DNA of 64,000 bases. Origin: Sordariomycetes sp. S80-01Y. Lineage: Eukaryota; Ascomycota; Sordariomycetes. The notes beneath the pieces were generated by a model. It saw only the letters and a program-made list of their open reading frames with translations. It was not told where the DNA came from and made no database searches. The translations under genes and the position numbers were made by a program. Positions 44,696 to 57,720 of the stretch are shown piece after piece. The stretch's first letter is position 1. Each line of letters starts with the position of its first letter. The DNA is taken from positions 2,106,827 through 2,170,826 of the forward strand of contig JAXQJY010000026.1 of assembly GCA_037042185.1 (NCBI GenBank). The letters are read 5' to 3'.

Positions 44696-45080
44696 TGTTA
44701 CGACCCGTCCTGCGGCCTTCACGTGACCCTGAAATAGTCCCACTAATTTCCTCCAATCACCACCCAAACACCCGCTTTGTCCCCAGGCTCATAACGCTCC
44801 TACACAGGCTCGCCGTGAGCCTTAGGGGATCACGACGAGCCTCGTCACTTAGATCATAACAATCCCATACATAACTAACTAGTATATAGGACCAGTAGGT
44901 CGCTCATTTTTATTAGATATAACTTATATATTAATATAATTCTTAACGCTTAGTTGCCCACAAGTTCCATAACTTTAGCACTCGACTGTGACGACTACCC
45001 AGTCTCGCATTATGACCCAACGTACTACGAAGCATAAACCGACAACCTGTACTACCTAACCTGTAGCTAGTGCAGACCTG
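44696..45080 (+). repeat. LTR-like repeat, copy A (least decayed)
   Basis: Starts TGTTACGACC, then GCGGCCTTCACGTGACCCTG. The first 60 bases match the inverted element at 56837. The downstream part, from TATATAGGACCAG through GTGACGACTACCCAG to CCTGTAGCTAGTGCAGACC, matches the reverse complement of 59505-59710. The layout suggests an LTR with a TATA-like element near 44885. No protein-coding internal region flanks it, so it is probably a solo LTR. The 3' limit is approximate. Confidence 0.55.
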
Positions 45081-47781
45081 AGAGCCACACTATCGCGGTA
45101 AAGACTGGCGCTACCATGTGTAGTCTTCTTAATCAAAGCCTAATACCGCCTTGGATTTCTTGTTTTTCGTACGTGTGACCTAAAAGTCTTACTTGTACCG
45201 TGAATGTTTCAAAATGACACGTCCCCGGGACGGCCAAAGTTTTTCAGATCGGGATGTGTTGCCCTGTTTATTTGTATTAGCGAGGATCGGATCCAGTGTG
45301 CGCATTGAGATCACCTCGGCTTAGGTCCTACGGAGTGAAGTATATGCACGGGGATAGATCCATTGTCAACAGGTCACAATGCGCAATTGTAAGGTTGCCG
45401 GAGACATGTTGCTGGCGAAGTTAGCATCCTTCGTGCGCCGCCCAACCTCTCCCTCACATGTTAAAACCAACGATCGTCGTTCTATGCCAATCACAATGAA
45501 TTCTAGGTAATATGCGGGTTCAGCCCGCGAACCGCTTCAAATATAGAGGGACAACAAAGCTAACTCGGCAAGGTGTCTCGTCGGTCGAGGTGACCCCACA
45601 GCCGGTGAGGTCGATGTGGGAACGCTCGTCAAAGTCTGCTTGTCTAGTACCTCTGCCGTCGTGGCTGCAAGCCCCAGTGGGTGTATATACACCCCACTCT
45701 CGCCACTGAGTTTCGTGGAGACCCCAGCAAGAGTATCCTAAACGCCTACGGGCCCCTGGGACTTTGGGAAGATATGCGCGAGCCTCTACTTGCGAGAGAC
45801 ACTGTGAGTTAGGATGCACCAAGGGTCGATCAGAATGGCCATACGGGCCCCTTGATAACCGCAACAAGAATGGCCTGGTGAAGATGAACGACTTGGGGAG
45901 GTAAGGAGACAGCGCTGGAATAAATATTTCTATTCTTCTATGCCTCAGTGAGCTCCTGGACAAGAGGCAGATGTGGGCAGGACGCTATCGTCTCTAAAAG
46001 AGTGATGAGGCATGCCGTGACCAAGCTGGAGCCCCGGCCATGAAGTGATATCGACGATTAAGTTGGCCGAGTTAAGGGTAATCAGAGCATGTATATTGGA
46101 TGCCGGGAAACACCGGGGATCGCACCAATAGCAGTGTTTCGACGGAATGACTCATCGTGGGTCTAGGCCACGCCCCTTTGTGGCCAATATTTGCATTTAC
46201 CATGAATGATGCGTTGGATGTCGGAGCATTCATTGGGCCGTGTGGGACGCATTTGTTACAGTCCAGTAGTCTCACTTCAGGAGAAGAACATCCTTCGTGG
46301 GACAGGGATCAAGGTCTTGACTAACAAAGGCACCTATAGGAGAGCCGGAGCTTAAAAGGGAATTTACGAGAGTTATTATTGCACACGGAAGAGGGCGTAA
46401 AAGTATAACACGTTCGCGTTGCCTTAAATAGCTAGTAGTTGAGAATTCAACAGCGAGTCTAGCTAATGCATATGTTTCTCCTCAATGAAATACTTCGCCT
46501 AAATACAGCATAATAGGCAAGGCCACTCGCGGAAGGCGATGTAGATCGACCAGTCTCGCCGCTCATTTAGCATGTGATGACAAGATGACGACTGACCCGG
46601 TAATCTGCAACCGGTTAGCTCTTGATCACGCTAGGCTTTACATGTGTGGCTTGCGGCATGTGCGTCCCACCTAATTCAAGAGGTTTCTTTTCCTTGGAAT
46701 GCCCTTCCTTCCCTCCCTCCAACCGTCCATCAAGTTTTCATCTTTTCAGCTTGGGTCTGACTCTGGCTTAGTTGCCGTTGCAACACTGACACATATCCAA
46801 CACACTATGTGATGACTCGACACTTACCCCTAAATGTCCAAGCAGCACATGCACGATGCAAGCCAAGTTGAAGAACGGTTAGCTAGATGCCGTAGGTTCC
46901 GGATATAACAGCAAAAGACTTCCCTCTCGGTGAACAGCAGCTGGGCTTTTCTCGTAGACATCAAACGCGGTCTGTCCCACGTTAAAGAGACCTTGAAGGC
47001 TTGTTTCTGCAGCATTTTCCCATGCAGAACGAGCCTGGCGGGAGAGAAGGGAGCTAAGATGAGATTTCTAGCGACGAATACTTATCCACACCCAATGGAA
47101 AGTCCCCAAGAGGTACAGCTAGACCAGCCCGGCCACCCTCTATCTCTAGGGAATCTCTCCAACGACTACAACCCAGTCGCGAAAGACACGGTGTGCTCGA
47201 TTTTGAGGATTCAGGAGCTAAAATTACTTCGACGCCACTGTTCGAGGACCCTAAAGTCCCTTCCGGACCTTCTGCGCTGTGTTGGAGTTCTTTCTGCTCC
47301 CCAGCCGATTAGTCAATCAACGTGTCCCAGGAGGCGCACCAGGCAATGAATCTCGCTGATTAACCAGAAGGATCACGTAGGTTCGACTCGTGGACCTTTA
47401 AGGTCGCATCCGTGTCGGGACCTGTTTTCCCCAGGTTTCTCAAGCTAAACGTATGCTGTTAGCAAGGATGAGTAGAAAGGGAAAGAGAAGTTTCCGCACC
47501 CTGCTTGTAAAGATCGCCAACCGCACAGGGCCACCACGTTGTTGAGGATGATGGAGAGATTCCCTCGTCTTCGCCATTGACTTCCTATACATAAATCTCT
47601 CTCTGTCCCGGTCACCTTCTGTGTCCTGTAGATGCAAATACGTCCTTGTATTAATGGAATTCTTAAGTTGAGTTCCCTCAGCAGATCCTACCACCAAATT
47701 AAGTCTGCATCGTCCGTTGTCTCTGTCTCAAGCCCGTATGCCGAATACACCGGCTGTACAAGCACGCTCCTGTTCTCAAAG
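45081..47781. other. Gene-poor gap of 2.7 kb
   Basis: No recognisable gene. A 147-codon minus-strand ORF at 45520-45963 and a 139-codon plus-strand ORF at 46930-47349 have no family resemblance and are probably chance. A GGTTCGACTC string at 47391 recalls a tRNA B box, but no cloverleaf can be built. Confidence 0.5.
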
Positions 47782-49932
47782 ATGTCCATCCCAGTCACTC
47801 TCCGCGCCTGCACGGAATGTCGCAAGAAGCGCGCCAAGGTATGTAGCACTGGTATCGATGTTCGCGATCCCTATTGACCTGTAATACTCCATAGTGTGAC
47901 GGTCGAAGGCCGTGTGGGCGCTGCGAGACCCACGGCGTTCCCAAGTGCCACGACGATGTCGTCGTCAGCCAGTTCAAAAAGGATTTACAGACAGAGCTCA
48001 ATTATCTGCGTAGGCGACAAGACTCTATTGACCAGCTTCTGTCCGTCGTAGTAGAGCCAGTATTATCAGCCCAATTTCTGGAGCGTTTGCGCGCTGGCCA
48101 GTCCATTGACACTATCTTGGACTGGGCTAGCGAGGCTCGCATTTCGAGCGGCCGTTCCAGCGTTGGCAGTCCCGCTCCCAGCGGCAGCGCGCTGCTTGCA
48201 CTCTCCGAATGTCCCGGTCGTGAGGAAAACCAAGGGCCCGAGAACGAGCTATTACAGAATAAGATCGCGACTAGTCGCCCTGGCTACACACCTGGACCGG
48301 AACAAATCTTGTGGCCGCGGGGGGTGCCCACAACGCCACCATCACCGGAAGCCTGGACCAACATCAGCAGCGATATTATCCTGATCCGTCACTTTCTAGC
48401 TCTATACTTCTGCTGGGAGTATCCGGTATTTGCCACCCTTAGCAGAGAGCATTTCATGGACGATTTTCACCAGGGACGACATCGATACTGCTCACCATTG
48501 CTTGTAAACTCCCTACTTGCCTTGGGCAGCCGTTGGTCCACGCGCCCAAACTCGCGGACCAATGCTAGTGACGGTAACTCGTCTGGCGATATGTTCTTCG
48601 CCGAAAGCGTGCGGCTATTGAACCAGGAGACAGATCGTCGCTCCCTGACAACGATTCAAGCACTGAGTCTAATGTCCATGTGGGAGATTAGCTGCGGCCG
48701 GGACGCAGAAGGTCGCTATTATTCTACCCAGAGTATACAACTCGCTGTTGATATGGGATTGCACCGAAAGGTGATTGACGATGATTTGGATCTGCTTTAT
48801 ATCCAAGCGTCGACTTTCTGGGGAGCCTTTTCATTGGATACGTGCGTTTATTAACCTCTACAAGCCACCAGGGAAAGTTGCTAACTTTGTGCCTAACTAT
48901 CCAGTGTGTTATCTGCTGCCACTGGCTCGCTACCGCAATATCCTCACCTATCGCCTCTTCCTCCTAAACCTATCTTGTTTACCGACATTGAGGAGTCGCC
49001 TTGGATGCCTTACTCAGAAAATGGTGCGTTAGTTTGTTGATTCCGTCCCTGACCCTTTAGTCTCGACTGACTTTCTCAGGTTCGCCACGGCGGTGCCCCC
49101 ACCAACAGACATCAAACTCTACATCGATCTACAATTGTTTCTGTCAACTCACCGAAACGATTTCTGGGACTTTGTATACCCTGTACTCGCCGATCAGTGT
49201 TATTACGCGCGACGTCCTATTGAGTATATATACTTGTTACCTGAATTGGTATGACCAGATGCCAGAGGTCCTCCGGCTAGGTCTTAATTCCACCCCATCT
49301 GTACTGTTCTCTCAGTAAGCCTTAATAGCCACGGGATTTGCGGGACGCTAGCGCTAACGTTGAATAGTATGTGTTATCATTTCGCCATCATCCATCTCTT
49401 TCGGCCATTCCTCGACATACAGGTTCTTGGGTCCGATATATCACCCGGACGGATTTGTCACCAAGCCGCTGATGCCATGCAAGGGTTGCTCAGGTCATAT
49501 TCACAGCTGTACACCTTGCATAGAACGCACGCCCTCGTTCCCTGTTTGGCCCTAGCTTCGGCTCTCTCGCATCTCGAGAGGTGCACTGCCAACACTTCAG
49601 CGCCGTATTTCAATTCCAGTACAGAGAAGAAAACGGTCGGAAGTACATTTCAGCATAGCATCGACGCACTTGACCAGAGTATATCCGACCTACGGGAGAT
49701 GGCGGCCTGCCATTACTCTGCCACGCAGGCCCTCGGCGTTATAGGGACTCTTGCCAAGTCCTTGAAGGTCGAAATTAATCTAGACGAGTTTACCATCTCT
49801 GCCGAGGGCTCCTCCTTGGCTAATTGTACCTTCACTGTCGAAGAACACTACCGACTAGCCAGGCCGTATATCCGCAGAAGTGTACTCCAGGCTCGCAGGG
49901 TAGAGGCCAACGGGCTCTTGCTTAATGAATGA
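47782..49932 (+). CDS. Zn(II)2Cys6 transcription factor with Fungal_trans domain
   Basis: Five exons (47782-47838, 47895-48841, 48905-49023, 49080-49314, 49368-49932) give 640 residues. Intron 1 splits the zinc cluster: CTECRKKRAK then CDGRRPCGRCETHGVPKC, six cysteines at residues 10-36. The middle homology region begins at about 150 with LIRHFLALYFCWEYPVF, followed by SPLLVNSLLALGSRW, IQLAVDMGLHRK, WGAFSLDT and, in exon 3, LPPKPILFTDIEESPWMPY. Later landmarks are MCYHFAIIHLFRPFLDIQVL and LVPCLALASALSH. This is the large fungal family of nutrient and secondary-metabolism regulators (xylanase/nitrate-type). It is nuclear; targets are unknown. Intron 4 has a CTAAC branch point. The exon joins restore the conserved phrases exactly, which supports the model. 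Confidence 0.9.
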
Positions 49933-51235
49933 ACGGATGAGCTACGCCATCTATACGCCCGCCAATCTGAATTAGCGGGGGTACAGCGGCTGCGAACATA
50001 TACCACTTGATTTCACCCTATATTACCCCGAGCTTGGTACTGTTTTGCTTGAACTTGCTGCCTTATCGACTTTAACTTAATAACAACGGTCTAGTAATGA
50101 GAGTAAGGTAGAATTGGGATAAATGAAAACGCTCAGAATGATCCCTTCATAAGGAAGTCTGGGGAAAGTACTCATTCATGGTCCAATTCCTTACCTTTCA
50201 CAATATAACGAACACAAAGGAATAAAGGGTTCGCCCCCCAATCGATTACGTCATTCTGGCTGATGTGGAACGCAAAATGATCATAACCCTACCAGTTACC
50301 ATGCCTCGAATCCGGATGACACTGGACTCTGACCGCGGGTTTGGATCCCTCGCGTTAATCAAGAACGGGGCTCCGAAATTCAAGCCAACAATCCTGCAAT
50401 GGAAGAACCTTTGATTGGCCTCGTATGCTGCCAAGCAAAGCCTCATTACATCTATCCCCTGCAGCTCATAAGGGTTCATCATTAGTTAGCTCTTCATATC
50501 TAGATAGGTTACCGAGGGGTAAGTATGTGTGTTCGGGCTTGACACAGCTTGGTTAACAGTAGAGTTGCAGCGTAGGTGGCAAGTCCGCAGAGCACGATGG
50601 GGAATGTTCGACTAACTGTACATACAAAGTCCGGATAACCCCTATGTTTTGAATCGCCAGAATAACGATGTATCAAGGTACGACCGACAGGCTTCGCCGT
50701 GAGTGAAGAGTGCAGATGAGCCAGCTGTCGTAGTCGGCGGTACCCGGACGCTGCACAACAAGGTGCCAGGCTTCGAGGTGGCTGGTATAGCCCCCTGCTG
50801 CCATCACCTGCAAAGCACGGGCCATTGAAAGTATTTTCACTCGGAAATAACCTTGCGTCACAGTTATACGTGATCGGATGACGTTGTCACCAAGGTGACT
50901 ATGGGCTACCCCCACGCTTGTGCCGAGGTACCTACATGTTGGATCAGTCTCCGGCGCTTCGCGCTCATCGCCATCTTGACCAATCAGCTGGGCAAGGTAA
51001 AGCTGAACTCAGTCGCAAGCGGTCACTGTCTGTCGAAAGATTCAAACAAGTACCTTGTTGCTGGCTTTACAGTCCGGCGTCTCCGGTGCGAAGCTGCAAT
51101 GGAGAGGGAAGAAAAAGGATATAAAGGGGGTCGGGCCCCATATGAACCAGCAACGTTAAAGCTGAACAACCCAATCAATCGTGAGAAAACTCGCTTTTAC
51201 TCAAGCTGATTATCCGCATTTCAAGAGGCAGAAAA
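49933..51235. other. Intergenic region, with a TATA element near its end
   Basis: No gene is recognised. Near the end, TATAAAG at 51120-51126 lies 110 bases before the ATG of the small secreted ORF at 51236, a plausible TATA box. Confidence 0.4.
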
Positions 51236-51536
51236 ATGGTCATCCTACGCAGCATTCTGGCCATCGCGGCCCTAATCACTTACGCTGCTGCATCTCCAGC
51301 GACTCGAACCCCCCCTCTCGTCTCTGAGCAAGCGAGACACCTGCGAGTTTTCCATCCTCGACTCATTCCCTGCTTCCCATTGCTACGAGGTCGGAGCTTC
51401 CGTACCCTGTCAGTTCAGATGTGTGGGTGGTGTCTGACTCCTATCCCAATACCACTGCCACTTTGGCCACAGCGGGCTTGATTGTGCCGAAGAGGGTTGC
51501 GACTGTTACAATCTATGGCACTGCGATGATGATTAA
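51236..51536 (+). pseudogene. Broken small secreted cysteine-rich protein gene
   Basis: The ORF opens with MVILRSILAIAALITYAAAS, a textbook signal peptide, preceded by a TATA box. The frame then runs without cysteine pattern to a stop at 51481. Another frame, entered at a run of seven C residues (51309-51315), has a dibasic Kex2-like site followed by a cysteine-rich stretch. That stretch is interrupted by a TGA at 51434-51436 and ends at 51536 with several more closely spaced cysteines. A one-base change in the C run plus the internal stop would account for the break. It resembles processed small secreted fungal proteins, for which effector, antimicrobial or signalling roles are known, but the family is not recognised. 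It may be a pseudogene, a mis-assembled homopolymer, or a gene with an intron I cannot place. Confidence 0.4.
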
Positions 51537-52598
51537 ATATGGCATATTCTATGCAGTCTAGTGTGAGTTACCTGCGGCCATGGTGAAGCTTTCTCAGCTG
51601 ACCGAGGGGTAAGACTACAGCCCGGAAACTGAAGGCGTCTTTCCCCTGTGGTAGCCCAGTTATTAGTTGCTAAGGTACAGAAGAGCTTGAGTGTCAAGAA
51701 TGAGATAGAAAGGGGGATATAGTTCAAGCCAGTTTAAGGAGACTTCAACTTACAAGAACATATGGAAGCGCAAGTGTACAAGCTCCCCGTATGTGACGTA
51801 GATTATACCTAGGCAGTAGGAAAGTAAGTAGATATTCCCAAAGTCCCAATTCCTTGAAGCCATTAATCTATGAAACTCGGCATTTCAGTCCCGCGAACAT
51901 CCACCTCGTGTAGACGAGCGAAGTGAGTGTTAAGCTTTTCTGGAAGTAATATACTTCACATTATCGCCCAGAGCACCCGATAGACTTTGCCGATCTATCG
52001 AATTGCCAGTAACGAGTCAATATGAGTTCGCACACAAGATCAGGAATTTTTTAATATGACTCCCAAATGAGTTCTCTTTTCTCGCGCAGCCATTCCAGGC
52101 TCCTTCTTCACGTTACCTTGCCCTCACTAGGCTTTATTGCTTGAACTTTCTTGGTCACATCTCTGTGAGCTTTTCGTAGAACACAAACATCGGGGGACAA
52201 GGGACTTCCTGTAGCCGGACAAATGAAACGCGGTTGAGGTTGAAGAAGCTCACGTTGAGGTGCAGTGTACAGAGACCTCGAAGATATCTCAGCAGTTGCC
52301 AGAGGTACTGTGTTAAAACTCGTTCGCGGAGAGTGCTGTCAAATCGACCGCAAAATCACCGCAATCACGGATCAGCTCCCGATATTGCTGTTTCACCCAA
52401 AGTTTACTCAACCCCGAGTGAGCTTTCCTTATAATGAGGTCCCTTAACTTGAAATGAGAAACATTTGTGGACTTGTATATTTCCGTGATGCAATCAATGA
52501 AGCCCTCGCTGACCCATCGTTCTTGACCGCCATTTCAAAGCCTCTTCATGACGTTGTCTTTTAACGCCCGACGACCAAGGCAGGAGGGCAATTGTTGA
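51537..52598. other. Intergenic region
   Basis: About 1 kb with no recognised gene. It lies between the secreted ORF and the 3' end of the regulator on the minus strand. Confidence 0.45.
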
Positions 52599-55045
52599 CT
52601 AATTATATGTTCCTTTCTCAAGCTTGCGTCGCAATCTGGGCTTCAGCTCGCGTGTCCCCTTTGTTATTCCTGCCGAATGCGCTATCGGCCCCTGACTCGA
52701 TTCTCCGATTCCAAACTGATTGGAGAGGACGAGTTCGTTAAACTTGCGGGCCATAACGTCTATTTTCGCTTCGCCTGGTTTGGTCATGGCCAACTTGAAA
52801 TCGGATATAAATGTGACGGTTGCTGCATCGGCTGTGTTATGATGCCGACCTCGACGCCTCAGCTCTCCCATGATATTCTCCCCTTCCAGCCCGGATATCA
52901 ACCCGTTTTCCAATGCCATAGTAAGAAAGCCTTGTGCGATGTCGTGAAATATTGGGTAGCAAACGTATAGGTCTTGCCAACAACGGACGCAAAGTGAAAA
53001 GAACTCGTGCCAATTAGTGGTTGTCAGACCATTGAGCAGGGCGTTACTAAGCATTACAAGCCCAGTATTAAATAACGCAGTGAACTGTGCTTCTTTATAC
53101 TGGGAATGATACCAGAACGTAAGTTGCTTGAGTTGATTGATTGTCGCGGCATAGATTTCCTTCGGAAAGCTATCCGGCGACGTGAATGATCGCATCCGAT
53201 AGGCTGGAGGTTCATGGATGAATGGATTAAAAATATTGGCAATTATGACGTGGAACCATATGCTGCGGACGTGTTACCCACTGTTGCGCGGTGAACGAAA
53301 ATTGACCTTTGACTTACTGAAACATGACCACGTGCGCCGGACTATGGTCGCCACGTGCCATATCCGCCCTGACAGAATCCATCCAGGACAGAAGCTTTTG
53401 GTACTTTGCTTCAGCGAAGGCGAGTGGCACACGATGAGAGATTGACATGTCACCGTGCGTAACATAGACCACTGCCACCTCTTGTGCGATAGCCCAAAGT
53501 TTGCACGCCATTGTAAATGTTGACCCCATATAGCCGGGTAAACAATGTGATGGCCACAAGTCGCGTCCATAATCCTCGCCTGGCACTGGTAGTGCAGGGG
53601 GATGTAAGATGGGCCGCTCGTGATAATATAACGCGAGAACACTATGTGGAAGTTAGTACCTGTATCGATTCAGGGTAACTGCTACATACGTCAGCCAATT
53701 GTATGCGCCCCAGGCAATGTGGGAAGTCATTCTGACCGAATCAGGCGGCATTTTGGGGAAAGAGGAGGCAATGGGGTTATCTTTCGGAACCCCGAAAAGT
53801 CCCAACCGTTCAGCCATATGCCGGCCTCTCTTCGAAACCTCCTGGGCAGTTGAATCTCTACCACGGAAAACACAGCCTATTCCAAAAGTGAAAAGTGCGG
53901 CAACTGAAGTGATGGAATCTGATCCACTCTCTCCGCGACAAAGTCCTTCGGCGTCTTCGAAAAACGCTTCAGAGAGAATCGACGCCCTTAGATCAATAGC
54001 TGCGTATGCTTGCTGCGTCATAGAATTAATATATGGACTGAATGCAAGCCAACGAAAATACACTTACGCATGCCAGATAAAGAAGGGCGCTGACAAGGAA
54101 TGGTGAGCAGAACCTCAAGCGGCGTTCGACAAGATCCTCAATGAAAAGATCTGCATCGAAAAGACCCATAATGGCGTGGTCCGTCTCGAGGTAAAAGGAT
54201 ATAATAGAAGCAGCATCTTCGTTCGTTATAGCTACCCTAGACCAGTAGCTGATTTGAAGCCGATGGAGGCGGCCATCGCATAAACGCTGAGACGCAGATG
54301 GTCGGGTTATTGAAGAAGCCTCTAACGCCAAAGATTGCGCAGCTTGTGTGGTTGTAGGTTTCCAAAGTACCTCGTCCGTCTGCTTATCGACTTGTGGATC
54401 GTTCTGCTCGAGAAACCGGCTCAGAAATGAAATGTCGATTGGTGCAATCTTCGGATATGCTGGCTGGTGGAGAACCATCAACTCGAACTCAATTTCAGAT
54501 TGCGTGGGGGGCAATGCACCGCGGGCAGCTCTCAGAATCGACGGCTGCCGTCTTAAACCCATCCTTCCCTTGATGGAAGAAAGAATGCTAGGGAGGTCAG
54601 AGCTAGACCTAAGACGACGCAAAGCGTCAACAGCAGCATCCTCTGGCAAGCTTCGGAGAATCTGAATTAATTCATCCTGAGCCCCGAATTTCCGCTCAAA
54701 ATCGTCCAGGCGGCGGCGGTTCATCTCCAGAAGCTCAGCGTTACGCGTGTCTCGAATGGCTCGGTAGACGCACTGGGATTTCCTAGCCAGACACCGCGAG
54801 CAGGCTGGCCGCTCGCCATCGCACTAAGAGAGCTAAGTCAATTCATTGAGTTGGATTGTATATGGTAGATGGAGATGTACAGCTACCTTCTTCGCCCTAC
54901 ATGTATTGCAAGCAACCCGTGGAGCTTGTCGCCTTTCCCAGACGTCCTCTTGAGATAGAATAGAGCTCGGCTCGTATCCTCGCCTTGGTTCATGACGTGT
55001 CGACGCCAAGGTTTTACGCCGCGGCATTGTGTTCATATTGACCAT
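52599..55045 (-). CDS. Zn(II)2Cys6 transcription factor with Fungal_trans domain
   Basis: Five exons on the minus strand (55045-54887, 54823-54068, 54012-53690, 53641-53318, 53262-52599) give 741 residues. The zinc cluster is split by intron 1: VACNTCRAKK then CDGERPACSRCLARKSQCVY, residues 46-71. A linker with a helical segment (ELLEMNRRRLDDFERKFGAQ) follows. The middle homology region contains LHRLQISYWSRVAITNEDAA, AIMGLFDADLFIEDLVERRL and RFCSPFLVSALLYLAC, then in later exons AERLGLFG, WGAYNWLT and WFHVIIANIFNPFIHEPPA. The arrangement is that of nitrate-assimilation/NirA-like regulators in fungal annotation, although the true target is unknown. All five exons are in phase and consecutive conserved phrases join correctly. 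It is convergent with the plus-strand regulator 2.7 kb away; the pair flanks the secreted ORF. Confidence 0.9.
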
Positions 55046-56759
55046 GTTGCTATTTCCACAAAATGATTATTATGTCTGTGTCGTGAGGGGCGGTGGTAGG
55101 GGTTCTTCCTTTTTTTGTGTCGGGCTTTGGCCCAGCTGCGATGCGGTCTGGACCCTGGATTTTAATTCCGGGTAGTGGGATAATTGCGGGCTGTCTTGCT
55201 CCAAGAACTATCTCTCCGGCTGGTCGCCCTTTCAGCTCATGGGAAAACTACGGCACTGACCGCTTTCTACCCTTGCGATCGAGGGTACTGCGATAGGTAG
55301 TGTGTCGAGAGCGCAAACAGGGAAACTTGATAAGTAGTGTTACTAATCATAAATCATATCCACGTATCATGTTATTATTGGGCCTACCTTTTCCATGTGC
55401 CCAGACCGGGGTCGGGAGCCCTGACGTCCAATGTGGCTTTTAATCGTGGTTGCTGACAGCTTGTCCGTTCTGTCATTTGCAGTTTTGCTTTTTCTAGTGC
55501 GCCAATCCTCGAATATGACGACATCTGTATTATCAATTGTACTACGAAGTATACCCTAGACGGATGATACAAGTGAGGATACAAGAGAAGGAAAATCTTC
55601 GTGCTCACGTTCGAGGTAGTAAGCACGTGTGCGGAGCGCGACCCTGGAGGCGCACCCAACGAAGCCGTCTCTCTCACCGCGCAGTGCAGCGTTCCCCAGC
55701 AGGTCTGGAAGAGACGTGGCCCGATACCAAGTCCCAGCTCGAGAGTATAAGTCTCATTCTCGGGCGAGATGAGTCTTCTTCAGGTACCAGAGACGTCAAA
55801 GCACTTAATTTCACTCGGTGCTAGATATCCCCAGGTCCAGTAAGTGCTCGCGGGGATCAGTCGCCCTACATCCAACCAACCAGAGGCTTCAAACTTTATT
55901 CGTAGTCGGCATCATGCGACATTCAAATCGATACCTGACTTTAACACCGCATTCCCGAAACACGGTCGTGGGTACCGATATGAGGATAAATGCTTGAATC
56001 ATCGGGGACGGCAACAGAGGAAAACAATAAAAGATTTACGATTTCAGGTGCACAGAGGGTTGAGCAGGCCAGGAAAATGAGACGGGTCGAACACAATCGA
56101 CTCCGGGATTGGATGATGTGCCTGGTACGGCCTTAGATACTGCTGAGGAGACTCCTTCGCCCAAGGCATCGAGCTCACGCTGACGTCGCTGTTGCTGCTG
56201 CTCATCTCCTCCTTCCGCCGGTAGACGATTCTCAGCACAGACAGCCTCATACATGACTCTCCCGAGGTACTCGTTGTTAGACCTCCGAATATCCACCGGG
56301 CATCTCAATCCGGTACGGGAACTCGAATCACAACCTCACCTCGGGCATCCACGTCGGCGCCCATGCGGATAAGACGAATGATCTCGTTAGCCCACTACGT
56401 CGGAGGACGTCGTAACGGTGCGACGTAGGAGGGCGTGGCAACCGGGAATACCTGTTTAAAAGGCGTCTAGAGGTTTCTCGTAGACTACCTATCGTCCCTC
56501 CAAGGTATATGGCGAGGGTACATTACTTAGCCTAACCCGCTATTAGTATAAGCTTAATACCGGTCCGCGTTCCTACAGAACTAGCAGTTTCTTAGAAACC
56601 TATAACTAACTGCTATGACGGGATACTCCCCACCAGCCCACAATGGTCACGCGATTAGCTAGTATATACACTAACTTATAAGTAGCAATTTAGCCGAAAG
56701 CGCTCACGCTAAATCGGCATTTCGGAAGTGTGCTAGGATCGCACACTGTCCTGGCGCGG
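55046..56759. other. Intergenic region with a possible ankyrin-like relic
   Basis: No intact gene. On the minus strand around 56400-56340 the phrase EIIRLIRMGADVDAR resembles an ankyrin repeat. It is followed in another frame by NNEYLGRVMYEAVCAEN and a glutamine-rich stretch (56300-56040). The frame change and lack of further repeats suggest a small degraded fragment. The beginning (55046-55400) is the 5' flank of the regulator. Confidence 0.3.
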
Positions 56760-56837
56760 TCCATGTGCTGGAGCTATTGGTTGAAAATTATGGGGGTGTT
56801 TCAGGGTCACGTGAAGGCCGCATGTTAGGTCGTAACA
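56760..56837 (-). repeat. LTR-like repeat, copy D (5' end, inverted)
   Basis: Read on the minus strand from 56837 it starts TGTTACGACC, continues ATGCGGCCTTCACGTGACC, then TTTTCAACCAAT. This gives near identity to the start of copy A (44696) over about 60 bases and the same landmark order as copy C (37478). Further in, it diverges and the far end was not located. Confidence 0.55.
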
Positions 56838-56849
56838 CAACAACCCAGG

Positions 56850-57720
56850 TCCTGACAATTAGCCCCGAGGATACCCACGAGTGGATTCTAGACCTCCTTT
56901 ATATATAAAGAGTAGAACTTAGGGGGCTATATAAAAACTCTAAGGGGGCTATAGGATCTCATTTTTGCCCCACTTCTCTGCGATTCTTTATACCATATAA
57001 AAATATAGTGTAAATAAAAATAAGAAAAAGGGTTACCTAGATTAATAACCCCCCTATTATTAAAGTTACTAAAATGCTTAAATCTATAGTTTTTTAATAT
57101 TTTTAATATAATTAAGATACTTTATAAAAGAGCTCGCTCTTAGGCTACTTTTTAGGCCCTTATATTTATACCCTTAAGCCCCGGCCACTATAATATTTAA
57201 TAGTATAATCTTCCTTATCTATTACCCTATTTTCTTCCTTAAGTCAAGACGCTAGATATTTTAAACTAGGCTTTAGAGGCCATATACTATAGCATATAGT
57301 AGCTAGTGCTATCAAAGATAGAGGTAATAGAAGAGATATAGCTAGTGGCGATAAGTCGGCTACTATAGCACCTATACCCTTATCTAAGCCCTTATCTAAG
57401 CCCTTAAAATCGGCGTCTTCGAAGCCTTTAAAAGGATTATCTTCTTTAGCTTTATACTACTAGCTATTACTATAGATAATCGCGATAGCCTTACTTAGGT
57501 GGTATAATAAGGAAGAAAAACCGAACAGTATGGCTATCTTTAACGGCAAATTCATACTATTTTCTTAGTGGGGGGTGTATATAAATAAAGGGGTGGATCC
57601 GAAAATGTAGGATATACAGCCCCCCTAGTTCTGCTCTATATAAACGATAACGATCGTAGGGAGATAATTAGGGGACCTTAACGGTATGCTATGAAGGCGT
57701 AGGCGACTTACAATGACCTA
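56850..57720. repeat. AT-rich, decayed repeat block
   Basis: Strongly A+T-rich with abundant TpA, no open frame, and short internal repeats: GGGGGCTATA twice near 56922-56953, and cttatctaagcc twice at about 57379-57402. The texture (homogeneous TA-rich DNA beside an LTR fragment) is what remains of transposable elements after heavy point mutation in fungi. No coding relic could be recognised. Confidence 0.5.

Noticed and set aside
45520-45963. 147-codon minus-strand ORF as a gene
   Set aside because: No domain, no intron or promoter support, and similar-length ORFs occur by chance in the same gap.
47345-47410. Possible tRNA suggested by the GGTTCGACTC string
   Set aside because: The T-stem bases do not pair and no acceptor, D or anticodon stem can be drawn around it.
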